Part shown: positions 25,224 to 32,911 of the stretch, in pieces
Position numbering within the stretch: position 1 is the stretch's first letter
How the letters are laid out: the number at the start of each line of letters is the position of its first letter
Assembly: GCA_903930015.1 (NCBI GenBank)
Contig: CAIYXB010000222.1
Span: 1-34,402, forward strand
Source of the DNA: an uncultured bacterium
Lineage (GTDB): Bacteria; Cyanobacteriota; Vampirovibrionia; LMEP-6097
Length of the DNA stretch: 34,402 nucleotides
Reading direction: 5' to 3'
Program-made: the position numbers and the translations under genes
The notes under the pieces: generated by a model
Databases searched by the model: none
Seen by the model: the letters and a program-made list of their open reading frames with translations, nothing else
Told to the model about the DNA's origin: nothing

Positions 25224-26219
25224 GGCAACTTTTAAAGGAACATCCCAAGGAGCTTTAATTACACCAAAATCAATTGAACTAACAAATTCTATCGCTAGCT
25301 CTGTTGGTAATTTTTTTGGTGCCGCTGATGGGCTTGGTGGAATTATTCTTGATTGGTTTTTTTCTAAATTTCTCACTGCTAGCAAATCTGCCCTTTCACC
25401 CGCTGAATTTGCGATCGAAGTTGATAATGTATTTTGAATTGACTCAACTTCATTTGGATTATTTATTGAGACCATTGACCTCATTAAATTAATATTTTCC
25501 CCACCTGTAGCAAGTAATTCTGACGTTGATAAACTATCACCTTTAATAGTTGCATGAAAATCATGAATTAATTCTTTAGTAGAGTCAAGCAATGGACCCT
25601 TCGCTTGTTCACGCTGAATAAAGGCAACAAATTTTTTACCTCTATCGCCTCCTAGCGTAAAGATTTTCTCAAGCATCGCGTCAAGTGGGTCTTTAGTTTT
25701 CTTATTAGATTTTTTCTGTGCTTCTGGGTCTTGGCTTTGAACTGCTTGCGCTGCTATTTGGTGATTTTGCTGCGCTTCAGGCTTGTCGACAGCAGGCTTT
25801 CTTAAATTCAAGACTGATGATTCTTGATTATTAATTTTTTGAGCAAACTCAGTAGCTCTTTGTTTTAAGTCTTCATCTTTTTTTACTTTACTTGCAAGCT
25901 CACTAATAGAATTTGCTCTTTCGGTCACATCCCCAGAAACTATTCTTTGCTGAAAAGAATCTGTCTTTTGTCTTGCTTCAGAAATACTTGATCTAATATC
26001 TTTTACCGTCTCAGTGTGCTTTTGCTCTGCAAGCTCAACTTGTTTTTCAGTTAACTGTTTTGGAGCGACTGTATTAGCAGGGTTTGGTGAAACTGGCTTA
26101 GTTACAGTAGTTGAAGTTTTTGCAATAGCAGCACCCTGCTGCTGCGCTTGTTGAGCAGCTGACTTTTGTGGGATATGAGGGGCTTGAAAAGACCCAGCTT
26201 GATTACCAATACCAGACAT
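25221..26219 (-). CDS. Hypothetical Q/A/S-rich protein (possible secreted protein)
   Basis: 332 aa, disordered N-terminus QQAQQQGAAIAKTSTTVTKPVSPNPAN; shared promoter motif upstream. Confidence 0.7.
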   Translation of the reverse strand: MSGIGNQAGSFQAPHIPQKSAAQQAQQQGAAIAKTSTTVTKPVSPNPANTVAPKQLTEKQVELAEQKHTETVKDIRSSISEARQKTDSFQQRIVSGDVTERANSISELASKVKKDEDLKQRATEFAQKINNQESSVLNLRKPAVDKPEAQQNHQIAAQAVQSQDPEAQKKSNKKTKDPLDAMLEKIFTLGGDRGKKFVAFIQREQAKGPLLDSTKELIHDFHATIKGDSLSTSELLATGGENINLMRSMVSINNPNEVESIQNTLSTSIANSAGERADLLAVRNLEKNQSRIIPPSPSAAPKKLPTELAIEFVSSIDFGVIKAPWDVPLKVA

Positions 26220-26228
26220 TACAGATAC

Positions 26229-26259
26229 ATTGTAAAAAAAACACGTTAAAATTTGGTTA
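26229..26259 (-). promoter_or_regulatory. Shared-architecture promoter of 25221-26219
   Basis: Reverse strand TAAC-N7-TAAC-N10-TACAAT. Confidence 0.55.
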
Positions 26260-26273
26260 TGAATTTGAAGAGA

Positions 26274-26525
26274 TTATGCTTCCGCAATTGAATTTTTTTG
26301 AGAGAACTGCGAGAAATCATACTTAATAGAGCTATTGCCTTTAGTACCAGAGCTTGTAAGAGATTCTTTAGCATCCCTTACTAAATCAGAGACTCTTTCT
26401 CTATTAGAATCCTGGTTACGAGATTCTTTAAGAGTATCTTTAAAAGATTTATCTGCATCAAAAATCGAGCTTGTGAAACCAGCTTGACTTTGTAAAAAAG
26501 CATTTGGATTAATTAAATCTGACAA
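26274..26525 (-). CDS. Small hydrophilic hypothetical protein
   Basis: 83 aa; TTG start with upstream AGGA; shared promoter motif. Confidence 0.6.
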   Translation of the reverse strand: MSDLINPNAFLQSQAGFTSSIFDADKSFKDTLKESRNQDSNRERVSDLVRDAKESLTSSGTKGNSSIKYDFSQFSQKNSIAEA

Positions 26526-26555
26526 ATTAAAATTCCTATTTGGGGATTACTCTTT

Positions 26556-26586
26556 GGTATAGCATTTCAAATTTAAATATTAGTTA
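26556..26586 (-). promoter_or_regulatory. Shared-architecture promoter of 26274-26525
   Basis: Reverse strand TAAC-N7-TAAA-N10-TATACC, TGC extended -10. Confidence 0.6.
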
Positions 26587-26635
26587 AATGACTCTTCGTC
26601 TAAAAAAAGGTTTTGAAAAGAAGAAATTATAAACA

Positions 26636-26758
26636 CAGGACTTACGCGTTTGGCTTAGTACAAGGCATATTTGAGGCAAAAAAGCGCAGTTTACTGGTTG
26701 TAAATGAGCATTTTGAGCCGAGAATTAACGCAGTAATAAGTCAAACGCGTAAGTCCTG
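26636..26758. repeat. Hairpin element copy B
   Basis: Arms CAGGACTTACGCGTTTG / CAAACGCGTAAGTCCTG, perfect 17 bp, extended to 22 bp with one mismatch. Confidence 0.88.
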
Positions 26759-26766
26759 AAACAAAA

Positions 26767-26798
26767 AAAAGACACTTCTAATATTAGAAGTGTCTTTT
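26767..26798 (-). terminator. Bidirectional terminator, 32-bp perfect palindrome
   Basis: AAAAGACACTTCTAAT/ATTAGAAGTGTCTTTT just after the 26829 gene. Confidence 0.85.
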
Positions 26799-26828
26799 AG
26801 GGAGGGAGGGAGAATTTACAAAAGAGAA

Positions 26829-27389
26829 TTAAGATCCGGTCGCAGCTGCACCAGCGCCTTTAATTGATTCTTCATCTTTTTTAGATTTTGCACCTGGATC
26901 AATTGCTTGATCCTTAGCTGGACTAGGTATTGCGGTAAAAGCTACTTTATCTGTAGTAACTTTACTTCCTATATCTCTACTTTCATTTAAGAAAAGTAAG
27001 TCTTCATTTGGTTCGACTTTAGCATCGAATTTAAACTTAGATTCTTTCGGCAGTTTAGCTTTTTCCTCAGATTCTTTCTCTAGTTTAGCTTCTTGCTTTT
27101 CTTGTTCTTTTTGAATATCATGTTGTTCTTTTTCAATTTCCTTAAAAGCTTCAACATTTTCTTTAATTTCAGCAGAACTTGCGTCTGCTCTATGTCCTGC
27201 TGCTTCAGCTTGATATCCTTTAGCTTCGTTTTGCAATGAAAGAATTTTACTTCTTAGGCTATTCTGCTTAGAACCATCCTCTTCACCAAGAGAATCTAAT
27301 TCTCTATTGATAGTAGAAGCTTTTATATTAGCTTGGTTTGCATTGTTGGTTGCAGTTTGAGCGAGTTGATTATGAGTTGTACTTTCCAT
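26829..27389 (-). CDS. Hydrophilic coiled-coil hypothetical protein
   Basis: 186 aa, N/Q/S/T-rich N-terminus MESTTHNQLAQTATNNANQANIKAST, E/K-rich coiled coil; SD AGAGGA. Confidence 0.7.
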   Translation of the reverse strand: MESTTHNQLAQTATNNANQANIKASTINRELDSLGEEDGSKQNSLRSKILSLQNEAKGYQAEAAGHRADASSAEIKENVEAFKEIEKEQHDIQKEQEKQEAKLEKESEEKAKLPKESKFKFDAKVEPNEDLLFLNESRDIGSKVTTDKVAFTAIPSPAKDQAIDPGAKSKKDEESIKGAGAAATGS

Positions 27390-27418
27390 GATTTTATAGT
27401 CCTCTGTTACGTGATTTT

Positions 27419-27449
27419 TGTATAGCAGTTTCAGTTTAAGGTGAAGTTA
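27419..27449 (-). promoter_or_regulatory. Shared-architecture promoter of 26829-27389
   Basis: Reverse strand TAAC-N7-TAAA-N10-TATACA within two 11-bp repeats TTTAAGGTGAA/GTTAAGGTGAA (27435-27456). Confidence 0.65.
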
Positions 27450-27474
27450 AGGTGAATTAAAGTCACAGAATTGC

Positions 27475-27480
27475 TAGAAT
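27475..27480 (+). promoter_or_regulatory. Extended -10 (TTGCTAGAAT) of the chaperonin gene
   Basis: TAGAAT 8 nt before the ATG at 27489; suggests leaderless or very short leader. Confidence 0.45.
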
Positions 27481-27488
27481 TATTGAAT

Positions 27489-28919
27489 ATGCAGGCAAGT
27501 TCTAAGCATTCTATAACTCTTGATAAGAATTATGAAGCAATTCAGTCAGTAACGGCCATCGTTGCTGATACACTCGGACCTGACGGTCTCAATGTGATGC
27601 TTGTTGACGAATTTGGTAGCTCATTTTGTACAAATGATGGTGTTGCCATTTTAAGTAATTTACAAATAAAAAATCCGATCGCAAAATATGCAAAAGATGC
27701 TGCCCTTGCTCAAGAAGAAAGAGTAGGAGATGGAACTACCAGTGTTTGCGTAATGCTTGAAGCAATTTTAAAAAAATGCATTGAAAAATTAAAGACCGAA
27801 GATATTGGCGCAATTAAACTCTCTAAAGAAATTCAAATCGCCAAAGAAATAATCAAAACCATAATCAAAAAAAATTCAAAGAAAATCGAAGACATTGAAG
27901 ATTCCCATCTATTTTTTGCAAGTCGTATTGCTTCAAGGAACGATGAAGAATTAAGTAAAGTAGTTTCAGAACTATACAGAAAAAGCTTTAAAAATTACGT
28001 GGGTGAATTTTTTGATTTGAGTAATCATATTTACGGTTATAAGAATCAAGAAGAGAGAGTAGTAGAAGGCCTGCTATTGAAGAAAAAAGCACATCTCAAT
28101 TCAAAAACCCGAATCAATAATGGAAGTCTACTCATGATCAAAGGTTCATTTGAACCACAACCTATCTCAAGTGAAGCTGCAAACACTGATGAAGGGGTAA
28201 GGAAATTTTCTAATAACGTACAAGAAATACTCGAAGTATGTAAAAAAATCAAAAAGAAAAACATAGAAGCTGTTTTTTGTTCAGGATCAATATTCCAACA
28301 AGCAGAAGAATTACTTGTCAAAGAAGGAGTTTTTGTAATCTCTCATCTCAGTGAAAGTCAATTCAACAATATTCAAAAACTCAGCAAAGCTAAAGTCGTG
28401 ACAAGATCTGAATTATTTGAACAAGATCAAAATTTCTTTCTTGAGAAGATTGGTGAATTTAAATCAATAACATGGGATGAAGGACTAAAAGCCTTTTTAA
28501 TATCAGGTCCAAGATTTAATTTTAATAGTTTAATTTTAAGTCAAAATACAAAAACACTCTTAGAAGAAAGAGTCCGAGTTGCTGAGGATTCAGCAAAAGT
28601 TTTTTATGCAACTTTTAAAGAAGGTTACTCTGAAGGTGGAGGTGTTACCGAGATCATAGCCTTGAAAGAATTTCGAGAATCATATCCTAACAGCCCTATC
28701 TTGGATATACTTGAAGCTGCTCTTACAAGTATTTTTAGACAAATAAAAATCAATTCTGATTATCGTGAAGAGTTTTTAGAGCTGAGACAAAAATACAAAG
28801 AAGCTCAGGTAGTAGATTCTACTCGAGTAAAAACATCTATTGTGGATATTTCTTTTGATCTGTGCTCACAAATTATTAAAGTTAAAAGTGTTGTTTTAGC
28901 AAATAATTGCTCAGATTAA
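27489..28919 (+). CDS. Group II/III-type (thermosome/CCT-like) chaperonin
   Basis: DTLGPDGLNVMLVDEFGSSFCTNDGVAILSNLQIKNPIAKYAKDAALAQEERVGDGTTSV; apical IEAVFCSGSIFQQAEELLVKEGVFVISHLSESQFNNIQKLSKAKVVTR; C-term SEGGGVTE. Confidence 0.9.
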   Translation: MQASSKHSITLDKNYEAIQSVTAIVADTLGPDGLNVMLVDEFGSSFCTNDGVAILSNLQIKNPIAKYAKDAALAQEERVGDGTTSVCVMLEAILKKCIEKLKTEDIGAIKLSKEIQIAKEIIKTIIKKNSKKIEDIEDSHLFFASRIASRNDEELSKVVSELYRKSFKNYVGEFFDLSNHIYGYKNQEERVVEGLLLKKKAHLNSKTRINNGSLLMIKGSFEPQPISSEAANTDEGVRKFSNNVQEILEVCKKIKKKNIEAVFCSGSIFQQAEELLVKEGVFVISHLSESQFNNIQKLSKAKVVTRSELFEQDQNFFLEKIGEFKSITWDEGLKAFLISGPRFNFNSLILSQNTKTLLEERVRVAEDSAKVFYATFKEGYSEGGGVTEIIALKEFRESYPNSPILDILEAALTSIFRQIKINSDYREEFLELRQKYKEAQVVDSTRVKTSIVDISFDLCSQIIKVKSVVLANNCSD

Positions 28920-29336
28920 GACTTGCTGAATTTTAATCAACTTTCCCGCATCCTCAGGAGATTTAAGTTTAATTTGGTTATATAACTCACCATTACCTAG
29001 AGAAATATCTAATTGCTGCTTTCCCAACATACCTATTCTAAAAAGTTTTCCCAGATATCCACATTGAGTGGAACCATCAGGATTGATAATTTCTACGCTT
29101 ACTCTTTTACCTACTAAGGTGCCATACTTTTGATCTGTGACTCTTTCATAAAGAGCACGCAAACTATCCCCATTATCATCAGCATTAACTTCGCCCATGT
29201 ATGTGACCACATCTTTTGAAGAAGGCTCATGAAGCTCAACAATTGAGGTTGAAACAGTACTAAGCTTCTCTTCGGAAGCTCTAATAGGCTTTTGAGCTTC
29301 CCATCTCTTACTACTAGCATCAACACCATTAACCAA
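28911..29336 (-). CDS. Hypothetical protein
   Basis: 141 aa, convergent with chaperonin; TTG start uncertain. Confidence 0.55.
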   Translation of the reverse strand: MVNGVDASSKRWEAQKPIRASEEKLSTVSTSIVELHEPSSKDVVTYMGEVNADDNGDSLRALYERVTDQKYGTLVGKRVSVEIINPDGSTQCGYLGKLFRIGMLGKQQLDISLGNGELYNQIKLKSPEDAGKLIKIQQVLI

Positions 29337-29464
29337 TCTACATTCAAATCTTTGAAAACTATTTCCCCTAATAATAACTATAGCATATTATCTTTATCTT
29401 GAAAAAGAAGAAAGCCTTATACTAAGATCAGCTTTAGCCCAAAATTGCTAAAATCATAAGCCTT

Positions 29465-30820
29465 ATGGGAAAATCATTGTTTGAAAAAGTTTGGGATGCA
29501 CATGTAGTTGAAGAATTACCTGGAAATAATAGTTTGGTTTTTATGGATCAAATTATTGCTCACGAAATTACAACTCCACAAGGGGCAATTCAAATTGATG
29601 AAGAATTCGACGGTAGAATTTATGATGCAAAAAGAATTTTAGCTATTAATGACCACGTTGCACCAGCGAAAGATACTGCAACAGCAATACAAGCAGAAGT
29701 GCTAAGAAAATGGTCAAAGAAACATGGTATTAGACATTTTGATATTGGCGAAAATGGAATCTGTCACGTTGTAGCACCGGAAAGAGGTTATGTGCAACCA
29801 GGTATGACTTTATGCTGCGGTGATTCGCACACTTGTACCAATGGTGCTTTTGCATGTTTTGCACTTGGGATAGGTACTACTGCGAACGCAGGTGCAATGC
29901 TCTCACAGTGCTTACTTCTTAAAAAACCAAAAGTAATGAACATCAAAGTCACTGGTAAACGCAAAGAAGGTGTTTACGCAAAAGATCTTATACTTGCAAT
30001 TATCGAAAAAGTAACGTTTAAAGGAGGCACTGGATATGTTCTTGAATTTACTGGAGAAGCAATCGAAGCTTTAGACATGGAAGAAAGAATGACTGTCTGC
30101 AATATGGCGATCGAAGCTGGTGCTACAAGTGGCATGATTGCTGCTGATGAAACTACTTTTAAATATCTTAAGGGCAAAGAACAAATTTCAGATGCTGATT
30201 TTGATAATTTAAAGAAAGAATGGTCTGCTTTCAAACCTGATGCTGATGCGCAGTACGATAAAGTTGTTGAACTTGATGTAACAAATCTTGATCCAATGGT
30301 TACTTGGGGAATTAATCCTGGGGAAGCAGTGCAGACATCTGGTGTTATCCCAAGTAACGCAGAAGACAAAGCATTAGAGTACATGGGATTAAAAACAGGT
30401 GATAAAGTTTCAGATCTTGAATTAGATCAAGCTTTTATTGGAAGCTGTACCAACGCAAGAATTTCAGATTTAAGAATCGCAGCTGCGATTCTTAAAGGAC
30501 AAAAAGTTTCTATCCCGACTATCATTACACCTGGTTCACAACTTGTAAAAAGACAAGCAGAAAAAGAAGGTTTACATGATATTTTCCAAGATGCAGGAGC
30601 TTTGTGGACTCATGCAAGCTGTGGTCCTTGCCTTGGCATGAGCATGGGTGTTGTAGCCCCACAAAACAGATGTATCTCATCTACTAATAGAAATTTTCCT
30701 GGGCGCATGGGCATGGGAGCAAGAACACATCTTGCAAGCCCTGCAACTGTTGCAGCATCTGCAATTACAGGTAAAATTACAAAAGCTCAAGATTTAAAAA
30801 GTTTTGTTGCTAGTAAATAA
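29465..30820 (+). CDS. leuC: 3-isopropylmalate dehydratase large subunit
   Basis: CCGDSHTCTNGAFACFALGIGTT, FIGSCTNARISDLRIAA, ASCGPCLGMSMG, NRNFPGRMG. Confidence 0.95.
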   Translation: MGKSLFEKVWDAHVVEELPGNNSLVFMDQIIAHEITTPQGAIQIDEEFDGRIYDAKRILAINDHVAPAKDTATAIQAEVLRKWSKKHGIRHFDIGENGICHVVAPERGYVQPGMTLCCGDSHTCTNGAFACFALGIGTTANAGAMLSQCLLLKKPKVMNIKVTGKRKEGVYAKDLILAIIEKVTFKGGTGYVLEFTGEAIEALDMEERMTVCNMAIEAGATSGMIAADETTFKYLKGKEQISDADFDNLKKEWSAFKPDADAQYDKVVELDVTNLDPMVTWGINPGEAVQTSGVIPSNAEDKALEYMGLKTGDKVSDLELDQAFIGSCTNARISDLRIAAAILKGQKVSIPTIITPGSQLVKRQAEKEGLHDIFQDAGALWTHASCGPCLGMSMGVVAPQNRCISSTNRNFPGRMGMGARTHLASPATVAASAITGKITKAQDLKSFVASK

Positions 30821-32151
30821 TGAAAACTATTGTAAAAAAGTTAGAAAAAAAAATCTTCATATCACTTGATATACCGGGAGATAAATCAATTTCTCATAGA
30901 TCAGTAATTTTTGGATCAATTATTCCCGGTGAAACTACTATAAGAAATTTTTTACAGGGTGATGATTGCAAGCATACACTTGAAGCTTTTGAAGCCATGG
31001 GCGTTGAAGCTAGTCTCAAAGACAAGGTTCTAGTCATCAAAGGTAAAAGCCTTGACTCAATGCAAAAACCCAAAAAAGATATTTATCTAGGAAATTCCGG
31101 TACAAGCATAAGGCTTTTATCTGGGCTTTTTTCTGGATTGCCATTTACAACAACTCTGACTGGGGACGCATCACTACAAAAAAGACCAATGAAAAGAGTT
31201 ATTGATCCACTTGCAAAAATGGGCGCGAAGATTGAATCCTTAGAAGGTGGACTTGCTCCACTCAAGATCAATCCCAATGAAGAAAAAAATCATTTGAAAG
31301 CAATACAATATGATTCCCCAATTGCTTCAGCGCAAGTAAAATCTTGTTTGATTTTGGCTGCCTTGAGTATTGATGGCGAAACAACAATCACTGAACCGCA
31401 TCTATCTAGAGACCATACCGAAAGAATGCTGAAATATTTAGGTGCCCAAATCATCACAGAGGGTACTAAAATCAAAATCAATGGCAAAGAAGCTTATAAG
31501 CAATTAAAACCAAAAGAAATTTTTGTACCTGGTGATATCTCAAGTGCTGCTTTTTTTATGGTTGCTGCTGCAATTTTGGAGAATTCAGAAATCACAGTTA
31601 AAAACATTGGGCTTAATCCAAGTCGAACAGGTATTCTTGAAGCATTTGATTTAATGAATGTTAATTATGAGATTATAAATCCAAGAGAAGTGAATAATGA
31701 ACCAATTGCTGATATAAAAGTAAAAACTTCTAATATTAAAGCGGCTGAAATTGGTGGGGAATTAATTCCTAAGTTAATTGACGAAATTCCTATAATCGCC
31801 ATACTCGCTGCACAAGCGCAAGGTACCACTGTAATAAAAGACGCAGAAGAATTGAGGGTTAAAGAATCAAATAGAATAACAAGTACTTTAAACATGCTAT
31901 CAAAACTAGGTGTTGATGCTAAGGAAACTCCTGACGGAATGATTATTAAAGGGAGATCTAGAAAGCCTTTTGAGGTTAGCTATCTAACAGAAATTGATAG
32001 TCATGGCGACCATAGACTTGCTATGAGTAGTGCAATAGCAGCTCTTTACTCTACTCAACCAATTGAAATACAAAAAACCGAATTTGTACAAACTTCTTTC
32101 CCAAATTTTTTTGATTTACTCTACAAGCTTTATCACTCTGATGAAAATTAA
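30820..32151 (+). CDS. aroA: 3-phosphoshikimate 1-carboxyvinyltransferase (EPSP synthase)
   Basis: IPGDKSISHRSVIFGSI, YLGNSGTSIRLLSG, SRDHTERML, RVKESNRI, HGDHRLAMS; TAATG overlap with leuC. Confidence 0.96.
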   Translation: MKTIVKKLEKKIFISLDIPGDKSISHRSVIFGSIIPGETTIRNFLQGDDCKHTLEAFEAMGVEASLKDKVLVIKGKSLDSMQKPKKDIYLGNSGTSIRLLSGLFSGLPFTTTLTGDASLQKRPMKRVIDPLAKMGAKIESLEGGLAPLKINPNEEKNHLKAIQYDSPIASAQVKSCLILAALSIDGETTITEPHLSRDHTERMLKYLGAQIITEGTKIKINGKEAYKQLKPKEIFVPGDISSAAFFMVAAAILENSEITVKNIGLNPSRTGILEAFDLMNVNYEIINPREVNNEPIADIKVKTSNIKAAEIGGELIPKLIDEIPIIAILAAQAQGTTVIKDAEELRVKESNRITSTLNMLSKLGVDAKETPDGMIIKGRSRKPFEVSYLTEIDSHGDHRLAMSSAIAALYSTQPIEIQKTEFVQTSFPNFFDLLYKLYHSDEN

Positions 32152-32911
32152 ACCTCATATTGAAAATTTTTTAAAAGATTTAGGAGCTGGAGCTAATTTC
32201 TTAGGACACCAAATATATATTGTTGGTGGGGCTGTTCGCAATCATATCTATCAAGAATTACATAACCACGATTCAACAAAACCACAAGATCTTGATTTAT
32301 TGATTAATACAAATGCAATTACTTTTGCAAAACAATTTCAAAAATATTACGAAGATAACAACGATGATCACATTAGCTTTGATATTCTGGAAGAATTTGA
32401 ACAATTCGGCACTGTGAAAATTAATCACCCAGAAGATAGTACCTGTTTGATTGAAATTGCTAGTACGCGCAGCGAAATTTATAAAGAACCTGCTGATTTT
32501 CCAGTTGTCACTCTTGTCAGTTCGATTGAAACTGATTTACCAAGAAGAGATTTTTCAATCAATGCCTTATTAATGTCACTCAACAAGGTAGATTACGGTG
32601 AGATCATTGACCACGTTGGTGGAATAAATGATATTCAAAATAAGCTTGTGAGAGTTTTTCATGACTATAGCTTTATTGATGATCCCACGAGAATCTATAG
32701 AGCGGTAAGAATGATGCTTGAATATGATTTTCAAATTGAAGTTCATACTTTGGAATTACTTACAGCTGCTCTAAAACACCCTGATTTTGATTCTTGGTAT
32801 AAAAAACGTAAAAATAGATTTGTGATTGAAAAAAATAATATCACCAAATTAGGTGAAGACAAAAATCAAAAAGCAAAAGATTTTTTTACTTGCTTCCACC
32901 ATAACTATTAA
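32141..32911 (+). CDS. Poly(A) polymerase/CCA tRNA nucleotidyltransferase-like head domain, short
   Basis: YIVGGAVRNHIY, DLDLL, LPRRDFSINALLMSL, DDPTRIYRAVRMMLEYDF; start revised to the ATG overlapping the aroA stop. Confidence 0.85.
   Translation: MKIKPHIENFLKDLGAGANFLGHQIYIVGGAVRNHIYQELHNHDSTKPQDLDLLINTNAITFAKQFQKYYEDNNDDHISFDILEEFEQFGTVKINHPEDSTCLIEIASTRSEIYKEPADFPVVTLVSSIETDLPRRDFSINALLMSLNKVDYGEIIDHVGGINDIQNKLVRVFHDYSFIDDPTRIYRAVRMMLEYDFQIEVHTLELLTAALKHPDFDSWYKKRKNRFVIEKNNITKLGEDKNQKAKDFFTCFHHNY

Noticed and set aside
29974-31895. Antisense ORFs in leuC and aroA
   Set aside because: Shadow frames of conserved enzymes.
30820-32151. Glyphosate-resistant type EPSP synthase
   Set aside because: The GNSGTSIRL motif is only suggestive; class cannot be assigned reliably by eye.
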